Positions 24,036 to 32,849 of a DNA stretch of 47,557 nt are shown in pieces; position 1 is the stretch's first letter, and each line of letters begins with the position of its first letter. Origin of the DNA: CAZOHN01 sp964579325 (GTDB lineage Bacteria; Pseudomonadota; Alphaproteobacteria; Rhodobacterales; Rhodobacteraceae). The stretch lies in the NCBI GenBank assembly GCA_964579325.1, contig CAZOHN010000005.1, positions 1 to 47,557 of the forward strand, read 5' to 3'. The position numbers and the translations under genes were made by a program. A model generated the notes under the pieces. The model was given only the letters and a program-made list of their open reading frames with translations, was not told where the DNA came from and searched no databases.

Positions 24036-25118
24036 ATGAATTCGCCTGCAGTTCGGCGCGCCGGGGCCACGCTATCGGAGCCAACGGCGCTTGTTCTCGA
24101 GCGCAAGGGAGAGCTGTCGCTCCGGGAGTTTCCGCTCGTCGAGGAGCTAGGCCCGCACGACGTGCGCATCGCGATACACACGGTCGGGATCTGTGGCTCG
24201 GATGTGCACTATTACACGCATGGCGCCATCGGCCCGTTCGTGGTCCGCGCGCCGATGATCCTCGGCCACGAGGCGTCCGGGGTCGTCACCGAGGTCGGAT
24301 CGGGCGTGACGGGCCTCGCCGTCGGTGACCGGGTCTGCATGGAGCCCGGCATTCCAAGCCCGCAGAGCGCCGCGACCCGTCGCGGCCACTACAATCTCGA
24401 CCCCGAGGTCCGGTTCTGGGCCACGCCGCCGGTGCACGGCATCCTGCGGCGGAGCGTGGTGCACCCGGCGGCCTTCACCTTCAAGCTGCCCGACACCGTG
24501 TCCTTCGCAGCTGGCGCCATGGTGGAACCGCTTGCCGTGGGCGTCCACGCCGTAACCAAGGCAGGCGCCCCTCCTGGGCATGTCGCGGTTGTTGTCGGTG
24601 CAGGCCCGATCGGGCTGCTCAACGTCATGGCCGCCCTCGCGGCAGGAGCCGCGCATGTCGTCGTGGCCGATATCGACGACGGTAAACTCGCCCTCGCGGC
24701 CGGACTGGGCAGCGTTTCGACGGTGAATGTGACCACCGGATCGCTTGAGGCCGCAGTGGCGGATGCCACAGACGGACATGGCGCAGACGTCGTCTACGAA
24801 TGCTCGGGCAATGCCCGCGCGGCGGCAGGCGTGTTCGGGTATCTGAGCCCCGGCGGCACCGTCGTCTACGTCGGCATCCCGCTCGAGCCGATCGCCTATG
24901 ATGTCGCGTCGGCACAGATCAAGGAAGCACGGGTGGAGCATGTGTTCCGCTACGCCCACGTCTTCCCGCGCTGCGTGGCGATGCTCGCCTCCGGGGCCAT
25001 CGACGTTTCGGCCCTCATCACACGCTCCTTCGGGTTCGCAGACTCGGTCGCGGCGTTCGAGCTTGCGGCCAAGGCACCGCCCGGCGAAATCAAGATGCAG
25101 ATCGTGATCGGCGACTGA
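24036..25118 (+). CDS. Xylitol dehydrogenase (D-xylulose reductase)-like MDR
   Basis: 360 residues of the sorbitol/xylitol branch of zinc medium-chain dehydrogenases. Catalytic zinc residues: Cys53 (VGICGSDVHYYTHGAIG) and His78-Glu79 (GHEASG). The segment MEPGIPSPQSAATRRGHYNL followed by VRFWATPPVHGILRRSVVHP is typical of bacterial xylitol dehydrogenases; where many relatives have four structural-zinc cysteines, this loop has none. Rossmann motif: VVGAGPIGLLNVMAA. Start: GGGGAGGA is followed by ATG 24033 and ATG 24036, and the second has better spacing. Expected to oxidise a pentitol to a ketopentose with NAD. It precedes the L-xylulose reductase-like gene by 27 bp. Confidence 0.82.
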   Translation: MNSPAVRRAGATLSEPTALVLERKGELSLREFPLVEELGPHDVRIAIHTVGICGSDVHYYTHGAIGPFVVRAPMILGHEASGVVTEVGSGVTGLAVGDRVCMEPGIPSPQSAATRRGHYNLDPEVRFWATPPVHGILRRSVVHPAAFTFKLPDTVSFAAGAMVEPLAVGVHAVTKAGAPPGHVAVVVGAGPIGLLNVMAALAAGAAHVVVADIDDGKLALAAGLGSVSTVNVTTGSLEAAVADATDGHGADVVYECSGNARAAAGVFGYLSPGGTVVYVGIPLEPIAYDVASAQIKEARVEHVFRYAHVFPRCVAMLASGAIDVSALITRSFGFADSVAAFELAAKAPPGEIKMQIVIGD

Positions 25119-25145
25119 CGCCGTCGCAAGAAGGGAGGGATTGCC

Positions 25146-25871
25146 GTGGATTTTACCGGATGTTCTGTCATGATTACCGGTGCGGGCAAGGGCATCGGGC
25201 GCGAGACGGCGCGGCTGCTGGCCAGGCGCGGCGCCGAGGTGATCGCCATCTCCCGCACGGCGGCCGACCTCGACAGCCTCGCTGGCGAGATCGGGTGCCG
25301 GACCGTCGCGGCCGACCTTGCCGACCCGGACGCCGCGCGCGCGGCCGCGCAGGCCGGCCTGCCGTGCGAGTTCCTTGTGAACTGTGCCGGGATCAACATC
25401 CTGCAGAAGTTCGTCGACGTGACGGTGGAAGCCTTCGACTTGGTCCATGCCGTCAACACGCGCGCCGCGATGATCGTCGCCCAGGAGTTCGCGCGTGCCC
25501 GGATCGCTGCGGGTGGGGGAGGTGCCATCGTCAACGTGTCGAGCATCTCGTCGTTCATCGGTTTCGACGACCACGCCTCCTATTGCGCGTCGAAGGGGGC
25601 AATGGACGGGATGAGCCGTGTGATGGCGAACGAACTCGGGCGCCACGGGATCCGGGTGAACTGCATCAATCCGATCGTCACGATGACGGAACTGGCCGCC
25701 CGCGCGTGGAGCGACCCAGCCAAGTCCGCTCCGGTTCTGGCCCGGATGCCGGTCGGCCGGTTCGCCGAGACCATCGATGTTGCCGAAGTGATCGCGTTCC
25801 TGCTCGGCGACGAAGCTGGCATGCTCAGCGGACTCGCGCTGCCGGTCGACGGAGGGTTCCTCGTGCGCTGA
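25146..25871 (+). CDS. L-xylulose reductase-like short-chain dehydrogenase
   Basis: 241 residues resembling dicarbonyl/L-xylulose reductase (DCXR): cofactor motif ITGAGKGIGR, the NADP-type ISRTAADLDSL (Arg-Thr after the second strand), NCAGIN, catalytic Ser in NVSSISS, YxxxK in SYCASKGAM, and the family-like NPIVTMTELAARAWSDPAK near the C-terminus. The GTG start has GGGAGGG just upstream. With the xylitol dehydrogenase it would interconvert L-xylulose, xylitol and D-xylulose. No xylulokinase is encoded in the window, so the phosphorylation step must lie elsewhere. Last gene of the AraC-associated operon. Confidence 0.78.
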   Translation: MDFTGCSVMITGAGKGIGRETARLLARRGAEVIAISRTAADLDSLAGEIGCRTVAADLADPDAARAAAQAGLPCEFLVNCAGINILQKFVDVTVEAFDLVHAVNTRAAMIVAQEFARARIAAGGGGAIVNVSSISSFIGFDDHASYCASKGAMDGMSRVMANELGRHGIRVNCINPIVTMTELAARAWSDPAKSAPVLARMPVGRFAETIDVAEVIAFLLGDEAGMLSGLALPVDGGFLVR

Positions 25872-26410
25872 CCTCAACGCCAGACGACCGGGGCGAGGAA
25901 TGGATCCTGAAGCGTCGAGGACCGACCATCTGAGCCAGACAGATTGATCCTCGACCCGAACACCCAGACACCGAGACTGAGCACCTAGGGCCTGTCCCAG
26001 AAGCGTGTGTCGTGGATCGAAGAGGCCTTCGGATTGGCCAGCATCATTGGCGGTATAGGCCCCGTACCGTCCTTCGCTGCTTCGAGCGGGAACGCTCGTG
26101 CGTCATCCTCAGAAAAGTGGCAACCAAAGTCGCCCGACTGTCCTTGTTGCCAATGAATTGAGGCCGAGAACCAGGATCATCGGCGCATACTGCTCGCGCC
26201 GACACGTCGATTGCGACCGGCAGCCAGGCGCAGTCCACAGGCGACCGTTCCGCCTTGGCCACGTCTTCAGCGACCTCTAAGTGAACCATGAGGCATTCCG
26301 TGATCGTTGGAGCGGCTTGAAATCCTGCATCAGGGGGCATCTGCTTCTTGGTACGTCCCCCCATGCACACCCGACGATGCGACAGCACCGAAAGCCGGGG
26401 CCGTGCAAAG
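25872..26410. other. 539-bp gap without a confident gene; possible decayed mobile-element remnant
   Basis: Lies between the 3' ends of the SDR gene (plus) and the maleate-isomerase-like gene (minus). Composition is less GC-biased than its neighbours. At about 25997-26035 the plus strand can be read as QKRVSWIEEAFG, weakly reminiscent of the WxEEAFGW-type end of IS5-like transposases, then in a shifted frame as RYRPRTVLRCFERERS up to a stop near 26161. This may be a degenerate transposase tail, but similarity is slight. Open frames on the minus strand overlap a real gene and have no family content. Confidence 0.25.
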
Positions 26411-27208
26411 TCAGTCGGCGAAGACGCTGCCGAAGTGGGCCAATGGGTCCGTCGGAACGCCGGCAGCGGCAAGGCAGCCCCACAACGTGACGGCGATGCT
26501 GTCGAACACAGGAACGCCCAGCTGATCCTCAAGCGCCGCGACGACCATGGGGCCACGCATGTTTGTGCAGATGATCGCAAGTGCGTCCACCCCGGGCGCG
26601 GCGGTGGCGCGGCACATGCTCGCCACTTCGGCTTCGGGCAGGCTAGCGAAGGCGTGGTTCTCTGACAGACCCGCGTGAACCTCCGACGGTATTTCGATAC
26701 CTATCGCGGCATAGTTGGCGATGATCCGGCACTGGACATCTGCGGTGTAGGGCGTGACCAGCCCGAGCCGTCGCACGCCATGCCGCGCCAACAGGCTGTT
26801 GAGGGCAAGGATCGCACTGGTGGCAGGAATGCCGGTGCGCCGGGTGATCTCGGAACAGAGCGTATCGTCCCGATCAAAACCCAGCCAACTGGCGGAGGTT
26901 CCGTTCCAGGCGATGACGGCTGGTCTTGCGTCGGCCAAGAGATCCGCCGCGGCGAGTATGGGCGCGGGGTCGAACTGCTGGTCGGAGTTCGAATCCAGCG
27001 CGATCTGTGTCACGCGGAAACGGGCGAAATGCGCGCTGACACGGTCGGCAAGCGGGATCAGGAGCGACTGCGTCAGCGGCTCGACAGCGGTGTTGGAAGA
27101 TGGGGTGAGCATCCCAAGCCGGATCGAGGGCACGGAAGCTGCGGCTGCATGAAGTCCTTGCACGGCCCGGACTCCTCGCGAAGGGGCAACCTGTTCTCCG
27201 GATCTCAA
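26411..27208 (-). CDS. Maleate isomerase/arylmalonate decarboxylase-like protein (Asp/Glu racemase superfamily)
   Basis: 265 residues. The motif LGMLTPSSNTAVEPLTQ is characteristic of maleate cis-trans isomerases and AMDases. These enzymes have two key positions, one in each lobe. Here the first is Gly103 (AWNGTSASWLG) and the second is Cys214 (AIICTNMRGP). A single cysteine with Gly in the first motif is the arrangement of arylmalonate decarboxylase rather than of two-cysteine isomerases or racemases. The TTG start overlaps the stop of the upstream GntR gene (TTGA); the first ~25 residues are non-family-like, so a later start is possible. Part of the nitrogen-compound cluster. Confidence 0.75.
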   Translation of the reverse strand: MRSGEQVAPSRGVRAVQGLHAAAASVPSIRLGMLTPSSNTAVEPLTQSLLIPLADRVSAHFARFRVTQIALDSNSDQQFDPAPILAAADLLADARPAVIAWNGTSASWLGFDRDDTLCSEITRRTGIPATSAILALNSLLARHGVRRLGLVTPYTADVQCRIIANYAAIGIEIPSEVHAGLSENHAFASLPEAEVASMCRATAAPGVDALAIICTNMRGPMVVAALEDQLGVPVFDSIAVTLWGCLAAAGVPTDPLAHFGSVFAD

Positions 27209-27960
27209 GGCGGCAGGGTCCCTGGTTGGCTCAGAACGGACACGACGGACCGCCCTGTGTTCAACAGGTGCTCGCGCCAGACCGCCCCGGCGGCTTCGGC
27301 GGCACCTGCGCGGAGCGTGGCCATCAGGGCTTCGTGCTCCTGCACGGCCTGCTCCCAGCGCGCGTCGTCCATTATGGCCATATAGCGACCGCGCCGGGCC
27401 CGCAGCATGAGACGGCGGTGGCTTTCGGCCAGGGTTGCGTTACCCGCGCCTTCGATGATGAGGTCATGTATGGCGCTGTTCGTATCGAAGTAGTCATCGA
27501 GGCGCAGCGCCTTGCGATGGGACAGCATTTGCTCGTGCAGCGTTTCCAGCCGGGCCATCGTGTCCGGTGAGGCTTGTCGGCAGAAGCACGCCGCCGCCAT
27601 CGCCTCGAGCGTCGCGATCACTTCGAACAGGCTCTTGGCCTCGGGCGCGCCATAGGGGGCGACGCGGGCGCCCCGGTTGCGGCTGAGCTCGACGAGGCTG
27701 TCTTGCCACAGCAGTTTCAGGGCCTCGCGCATCGGGGTGCGCGACACCCCAAGCGACTGGCACAACCGCCGCTCGACGATCCGTTCACCCGGGCGAAGCA
27801 CGCCCCGGATGATCAGGTCGCGAACATGTGCGGCGACCTGTTCTGCCAGCGCTTCGGTTGCCGCAACGGAATCCAGAGGCGACGTCGAGACATCATCGCC
27901 CCCGTCCAGATCCATTGCACCGTCCCCAGCCGTCATCTCACCCCTCGGGGAGAAAATCAT
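27205..27960 (-). CDS. GntR-family (FadR/FCD) transcriptional regulator
   Basis: 251 residues. The winged helix is HVRDLIIRGVLRPGERIVER with LCQSLGVSRTPMREALKLL. The C-terminal FCD all-helical effector domain has metal-binding-type residues in DTNSAIHDLIIEGAGN and EHEALMATLRAG. Start: ATG 27960 has AGGGG at a suitable distance; ATG 27936 (MTAGDGAMDL) with GAGGGGTGAG is an alternative. It overlaps the downstream maleate-isomerase-like gene by 4 bp and lies 29 bp downstream of the amidohydrolase gene, so it is inside the operon it probably controls. Confidence 0.88.
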   Translation of the reverse strand: MIFSPRGEMTAGDGAMDLDGGDDVSTSPLDSVAATEALAEQVAAHVRDLIIRGVLRPGERIVERRLCQSLGVSRTPMREALKLLWQDSLVELSRNRGARVAPYGAPEAKSLFEVIATLEAMAAACFCRQASPDTMARLETLHEQMLSHRKALRLDDYFDTNSAIHDLIIEGAGNATLAESHRRLMLRARRGRYMAIMDDARWEQAVQEHEALMATLRAGAAEAAGAVWREHLLNTGRSVVSVLSQPGTLPP

Positions 27961-27989
27961 AGCAGGGCACCCCTTTTCATTCCAGCGCC

Positions 27990-29531
27990 TCAGACACGAG
28001 AACTGGGACGGTAGAAGGGCTCGTGGCGTGACGGGTCGATGTAGTCGGCGTAGAACTTCCGCGCATGGGGCAGCAGCAACTTGGCAAGGTTGCGGCGCTC
28101 GACCTCATCATCCGAAAGGGCGTGGGACAAATCGTCGTGCAGCGCCTTCAGGGCGCCGTCGCGGTCTACACGCGTGAAACGGCCGTCTTCGTAAAGAACC
28201 TCGCCATCGCAGATTACCCGGGTGACGCCTCCGGTCTTGGCGCGCTGGATCACCGCGTCCACGACCGGGATCAGCGGGTCGAGATAGGGGTAGCTGACAT
28301 GCTTCCAGTCTATCATCACGAGGTCGGCAGCCCGGCCGACTTCGAGCCGTCCGATCTGGTCCCCGAACGCGGTGGTGCGCGCGCCGCCCTCGGTCGCCAT
28401 GCGCAGGACCTGCGGGATGGTGGGGACATCGGCCTCGACCATGCCGGGAACGCGATGGGCGCGGGCGACAAGCCGCATCTCGTTCAGCATGTCGCGGTCA
28501 TCGTTGAGGCCGGCCTCGTCGAGGCCGATTGCAGTGTTGATCCCCTTGGCCTCCAGGTGGTTCAGCGCCGCGACACCCGAGCGCAACCTGAAGTTGGACG
28601 AACAGTTGTGACAGACGCAGGCCCCGGCGGCCGCCATCTTGTCCATGTCGCTCTCGTTGAGCCAGACCCCGTGACCCAGGGTCATGCGGGGGTTGAGCAT
28701 GTCGAACCGCTCGATGTAGTCGACAGCCGTGCAACCGCCCCGCCGCCATGCGTATTCCTTCTGATAGGCCGTCTCCAGAAGGTGCATGTGCATGGGCACG
28801 TCGAACTTCCGCGATGTCTCGGACAGCGCTCCCAGAGCTGCGTCCGAACACCAGTGCAGGTTCGCCGGGGCAAGCTGGATCCGGACACGGCGCTTGTGGT
28901 GATGGGCTGCGTGCAGGTCGCCAAACAGCGCAATGCTTTCGTCCAGTCCCACGCGGAACCGCTCGAACCAGCGCTTCATGGGGTCCTGCAGTTCCTTCGG
29001 CAGGCTGGATGTGAACTCCTCGTCGTCCTGATAGACCAGCCTGTTCTGATCGCGCACGGCATAGCAGTAGGACACCCGCATCCCGATGTCCTCGTAGGCG
29101 CGGATCACTTCCTCGGACAGGCTCTTGACCTGCTCCAAAGGTCCGGGAAGCCAGCCATGGATATGCTGGACAGTGGTGATGCCGGACCCGATCATCTCGA
29201 ACGCCGAATAGAGCGTGTCGAGGTAGAGGTTCAGGTTGCGCGTGACCATCCGCGTGACGAACCACAGTTCCAGCGGCATGTCGGGCGAGCCGAGCTGAAG
29301 CGGCGTGAGGCCGACGTGGTGATGGCCGTTCACGAAGCCCGGCAGGACCACGTCCGTTCCCGATCCGATCACCGCAGCACCTGGGTTGCGGGCCTTCAGC
29401 GCGTCGAAATCACCGATGTCGATGATGATGCCGTCTTCGATCAGAAGCGCACCGCCCTCGATCTGGTCGACGTCGAAGCGGTTCTGGGTCCCCGTTATCA
29501 GGGTTCGGCTGCGGACAAGGGTGGCGGTCAC
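27990..29531 (-). CDS. Amidohydrolase, Trz/Atz/cytosine-deaminase type
   Basis: 513 residues of the metal-dependent amidohydrolase superfamily. Seen: the N-terminal beta-sandwich, LPGFVNGHHHVGLTPLQL (metal-binding His pair), MHMHLLETAYQKEYAW (third His), MTLGHGVWLNESDM (fourth His) and CHNCSSNFRLRSG followed by GLDEAGLNDDRDM, where the metal Asp is expected. The closest general class is TrzN/AtzA/guanine-deaminase-like hydrolases acting on N-heterocycles. GTG start with GGAG upstream. It lies 55 bp after the ATPase gene, within an importer operon. Likely opens or deaminates an imported nitrogenous ring; the substrate is unknown. Confidence 0.83.
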   Translation of the reverse strand: MTATLVRSRTLITGTQNRFDVDQIEGGALLIEDGIIIDIGDFDALKARNPGAAVIGSGTDVVLPGFVNGHHHVGLTPLQLGSPDMPLELWFVTRMVTRNLNLYLDTLYSAFEMIGSGITTVQHIHGWLPGPLEQVKSLSEEVIRAYEDIGMRVSYCYAVRDQNRLVYQDDEEFTSSLPKELQDPMKRWFERFRVGLDESIALFGDLHAAHHHKRRVRIQLAPANLHWCSDAALGALSETSRKFDVPMHMHLLETAYQKEYAWRRGGCTAVDYIERFDMLNPRMTLGHGVWLNESDMDKMAAAGACVCHNCSSNFRLRSGVAALNHLEAKGINTAIGLDEAGLNDDRDMLNEMRLVARAHRVPGMVEADVPTIPQVLRMATEGGARTTAFGDQIGRLEVGRAADLVMIDWKHVSYPYLDPLIPVVDAVIQRAKTGGVTRVICDGEVLYEDGRFTRVDRDGALKALHDDLSHALSDDEVERRNLAKLLLPHARKFYADYIDPSRHEPFYRPSSRV

Positions 29532-29586
29532 TTGATAGCTCTCCGGGGATTGGGGGCTTCTGTCTTCGAGAGGCGTGGAGGCCGGT

Positions 29587-30402
29587 TCAGTCGCTCAGCG
29601 CTTCCTGTTCGGCGAAGGCACGGTCCACTTCGTCGCGCAGCAGGGCGGTCAGTTCGCGCCGAAGCGCCTCGGCCTCGGGCGAGAACGGATCCCGAGGGCG
29701 CGGCAGGGTGTTCTCGACGATGGTCTTGATTCGGCCCGGCCGCGAGGTGAACACCACCACGCGGTCCGACAGGGCGACGGCCTCGTCGATGTGGTGGGTA
29801 ACGAACAGGATCGATGCCCCGCTTTCGCGCCAGACGTCCTGAAGGAACTCCTGCATCTTCTGCCGGGTCTGCACGTCGAGTGCGGCAAATGGTTCGTCCA
29901 TCAGCAGGACCTTGGGGCGCATGGCCAGCGCACGGGCCACGGCCACGCGCTGCCGCATCCCGCCAGACAACTCGTCGGGGCGCTTGTCCATCGCGGCAGA
30001 CAGGCCCACCTCGCGCAGGGCGATCATTGCTGCCTCGCGCCGCTCGGCAACCGAGGCGCCCCGTATCGCCAAGCCGAAGGCAACGTTCTCCCAGACCGTC
30101 AGCCAGGGGTAGAGCGACGATTCCTGAAAGATCAGGCTGCGGTCGGACGAAGGCTGCGCAACCGGTTCACCGAAGAAGTTGATTGTCCCCTCGGTCGCGT
30201 CCTCGAGACCGGCGATCAGGTACAGAAGCGTGCTCTTGCCGCAGCCCGACGGTCCGAGAAGCACGACGAATTCCCCCGGCTTCACGTCAAGGTTCACGTC
30301 AACCAGCGCCTGATGCGCCCTTGGCGTGCCCGCGGCCCAGGTCTTGCCCACGTTGCGACAGACGACGGCATCGCGTTTCGAGAACGGAAGGTCAGACGAC
30401 AT
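29587..30402 (-). CDS. Nitrate/taurine/pyrimidine-type ABC importer, ATP-binding subunit
   Basis: 271 residues, SsuB/TauB/ThiZ-like. Walker A GPSGCGKST, the characteristic Q-loop FQESSLYPWLTVWENV, signature LSGGMRQRVAVARAL, Walker B LLMDEPFAALD and switch His in VTHHIDEA. SD GGGAG lies upstream. It overlaps the permease gene by 11 bp, indicating coupling. Confidence 0.9.
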   Translation of the reverse strand: MSSDLPFSKRDAVVCRNVGKTWAAGTPRAHQALVDVNLDVKPGEFVVLLGPSGCGKSTLLYLIAGLEDATEGTINFFGEPVAQPSSDRSLIFQESSLYPWLTVWENVAFGLAIRGASVAERREAAMIALREVGLSAAMDKRPDELSGGMRQRVAVARALAMRPKVLLMDEPFAALDVQTRQKMQEFLQDVWRESGASILFVTHHIDEAVALSDRVVVFTSRPGRIKTIVENTLPRPRDPFSPEAEALRRELTALLRDEVDRAFAEQEALSD

Positions 30403-31324
30403 TGCGCACTCCCGTCTCCGGCAGCCAGTACAGCACGCGCCGCTGAACCATCCGGAGCGCGTAGTCGGTCAGGAAACCCAGAACACCGATCAGCGCGATC
30501 GTAAAGAACACGAGGGACGGATTGAACGTGTTGCGCGACAGCATGATGATCTGGCCGAGCCCGTGGCCGACGCCGGTTGTCTCGGCGACCAGTACGACCA
30601 TCCAGGCCGCAAAGAGGTTCATGCGGAGAACCATCAGCATCGGCGGCAGGATTGCGGGGATGATGACCCGGCCGTAGACTTGCCGCTTGGTCGCCCCCAT
30701 CGTTCTCGCGACGTGGATCAGGTTGCGGGGCACGTTGTCGATATGCGTCACGGTCGCGAGAACCATGTGAAAGAACAGCGTGATCACGACCATGAAGATC
30801 GCCGGGCCGTTGCCGATCCCGAAGAGAAATACCGCGACCGGAAGCCATGCGATGGGCGAAACCGACGACAGAAGCATGACCGTCGGCATCGTCAGCCGGT
30901 CGAAGAGGCGGTAGTATCGGGCGAGTATGCCCACGACCATCGCGAGGACCGATGCGATGGCGAGGCCCGCAAGAACCCTGCCCATGGTGGACAGCACCGT
31001 CGTGATGAGCGACTCAAGCCCTGACGGCGCAGTGGCCTGGTCCACGCCCACGGCCCACCGGGTGGCCGTGTTGAAGTACTGCAACTGGTCGGGAATGTTG
31101 CCCAGGAAGACATGCGGGGGCGGCAGCAGCTTCCGGTCAGCCCAGCCGAGGAACGAGCACAGCTCCCAGATCAGGGCGAACAGGCTGATCGAAGCCACGG
31201 TCCAGCCGAGCGACGACAGAGCCGTTCGGGCCTTGTCGGAGAGCGCGAAGGCCGGGCGGCCCGGCACTGCCGACCGCCCGGATGTCACGCCACCGAGTCC
31301 CTTTTCGGGCGCAACCTCCATCAT
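30392..31324 (-). CDS. Nitrate/taurine/pyrimidine-type ABC importer, permease
   Basis: 310 residues, SsuC/TauC-like. An unusually long soluble N-terminus (MMEVAPEKGLGGVTSGRSAV onward, about 35 residues) precedes the first helix (SLGWTVASISLFALIWELC). The ATPase-contact motif is HIDNVPRNLIHVARTMGATK, followed by VVLVAETTGVGHGLGQIIM. The start overlaps the stop of the binding-protein gene (TGATG). Confidence 0.88.
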   Translation of the reverse strand: MMEVAPEKGLGGVTSGRSAVPGRPAFALSDKARTALSSLGWTVASISLFALIWELCSFLGWADRKLLPPPHVFLGNIPDQLQYFNTATRWAVGVDQATAPSGLESLITTVLSTMGRVLAGLAIASVLAMVVGILARYYRLFDRLTMPTVMLLSSVSPIAWLPVAVFLFGIGNGPAIFMVVITLFFHMVLATVTHIDNVPRNLIHVARTMGATKRQVYGRVIIPAILPPMLMVLRMNLFAAWMVVLVAETTGVGHGLGQIIMLSRNTFNPSLVFFTIALIGVLGFLTDYALRMVQRRVLYWLPETGVRNVV

Positions 31325-32397
31325 CAGGCCGACTTCAGCTTGAGCGCGCCATAGAGATCGGGGTTCTCGGCGATCACCTCTTCGAGAAGCGACCAGTCGA
31401 TGGCGTCGCGGCCCGGCTTCTTCTTGATGTAGCCCATCTCGACCACGCTATCGACACGCTCGAGGATGAAGTCGGTCTGGCTGCGGGCATCGACCACGGC
31501 GGGCTGCTTCGACATTGCCACGCGCGCGTTCTCGATCGACGTCTTGTAGTAGGTTCCGACAACCTTGGTCAGCACCGCTTCGGGCTCGTTCTCGGCCATC
31601 TGCTGGGCGCGCATCATGCCCTTGATCAGGGCCTTCAGGGCATCTGGGCGCTCGGTGATCAGGTTCGTGCGCGCGGCAAGCACGCAATCCGTGTACCCGG
31701 CACCATACATATCTGTCCCGTCGGTCAGCAGGTGCGAGCCGGGCACGTCATTCAGAAGCGCCGAGGCGTAGGGTTCAATGGTGCAGAAGATGTCGATGGC
31801 GCCGGCCTTGAACATCTCGGCGGCCTCCGCCATCCCGCCGAGATAGCGGATGGTCACGTCGTTGAAGGAAATGCCGTTGCGCTTGAGATAGTCGAACGGC
31901 ATCACTTCGAGGGTATCGAGCTGGAAGGTACCCAGAACCTTGCCCTTCAGCTTCTCAGGCGTGTCGAGCCCCGGCTGGGACACGAGCGCGCAACCTTCGA
32001 TCCCACCGCCGGCGATGATGGTGATGGGCACACCCGCATCGTAGAGCGCCATGAAACTAGTGTAGGGCGTCAGGCCGATGTCGACCGCGCCGGTCCCCAT
32101 GAAGGTAACCTGATCGGCGAAGGTCGGGGTGTTGATGAACTCGAGATTCAACCCGTCCTCGGCCGCGAGCTGCTCAGCATGGGCCAGGAACAGGTTGAGA
32201 TTGCAGAAGCCCGCGCCATGGGTCGAGGTGAGCTTCTCGCCCGCAGCCATCGCCCTGCCGGCCAGACCACCTGCGACAGCCATCGACAATGTCATCGCGC
32301 CGGTGGACTTCATGAAACTGCGGCGGTTCAGGCGGGGTGCCGCAAGGCGCGCCGTTTCAAGCCCCGCTCGGGTGATCAAACCATGATGGTCGCACAT
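31324..32397 (-). CDS. NMT1/SsuA-like ABC binding protein, Tat-exported
   Basis: 357 residues from ATG 32397, chosen because GGAG lies upstream and a signal sequence follows; the frame is open to 32667, but that part looks non-coding. The N-terminal region RLNRRSFMKSTGAMTLSMAV is a twin-arginine signal, and cleavage would be near GRAMAAG. The NMT1/THI5-like fold follows: GFCNLNLFLAHAEQLAAEDG, FADQVTFMGTGAVDIGL, IIAGGGIEGCALVSQ and AIDIFCTIEPYASALL. Relatives bind sulfonates, nitrate or pyrimidine/HMP-like compounds. Beside amidohydrolase and amidase genes it probably captures a nitrogenous organic compound. Confidence 0.85.
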   Translation of the reverse strand: MCDHHGLITRAGLETARLAAPRLNRRSFMKSTGAMTLSMAVAGGLAGRAMAAGEKLTSTHGAGFCNLNLFLAHAEQLAAEDGLNLEFINTPTFADQVTFMGTGAVDIGLTPYTSFMALYDAGVPITIIAGGGIEGCALVSQPGLDTPEKLKGKVLGTFQLDTLEVMPFDYLKRNGISFNDVTIRYLGGMAEAAEMFKAGAIDIFCTIEPYASALLNDVPGSHLLTDGTDMYGAGYTDCVLAARTNLITERPDALKALIKGMMRAQQMAENEPEAVLTKVVGTYYKTSIENARVAMSKQPAVVDARSQTDFILERVDSVVEMGYIKKKPGRDAIDWSLLEEVIAENPDLYGALKLKSA

Positions 32398-32849
32398 TCG
32401 TTCATTCTCCTGTCTGCGCCCCGGACCACACCGACGCGCCGGTTTCAGTTTCCGCCTGGGCTCATCCGACGCTGCGCCGCTGAACCTGCACCACAGAGCG
32501 TCGCCCCTGCAGGCCGAGCTCGGCGGCATGTCGGCCTCATTTGGAACTTTAGGAGCATTTTGGCATTCAATCCAAGCAGCGCGGCCTCGGGCGGCAACTT
32601 CCCCCATCGCTGTTCGGCTGATGCTCAAGCGTGCGGCAGAACCTGCGCCAGTTTGATCATCATTCAATCAATGTTGAGCCAAAATTCTGTCGATCAGATG
32701 ATTCGGCCGATCAACTTGCGGGCGGGAATCGGTGTTGCGGCAGTAGCGAAACCTGAATGTTCATTCTTTACGTACTTCTTATGGCATGCCAAAATCAGCA
32801 ACACTGATGTATCCAGCAACCAAGCGCACAACACCAAGTCCGAGCAAAC
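32398..32849. promoter_or_regulatory. Divergent promoter region of the nitrogen-compound cluster
   Basis: 452 bp between the binding-protein gene (minus) and the hydantoin-racemase-like gene (plus), clearly AT-richer than the flanks at 32650-32850. A short inverted repeat TTGAT-N9-ATCAA (32653-32671) and repeated CGATC elements (32690 and 32709) are possible GntR sites. No thiamine-type riboswitch boxes were recognised. No gene is supported here. Confidence 0.4.

Noticed and set aside
26044..26580. A 178-codon minus-strand frame in the gap next to the maleate-isomerase-like gene.
   Set aside because: It overlaps the real gene on the same strand in another frame and has no recognisable content.
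32398..32849. Considered a TPP-type riboswitch because the adjacent binding protein is NMT1/THI5-like.
   Set aside because: The conserved CTGAGA and ACCTGA-type boxes were not found on the minus strand upstream of the gene.
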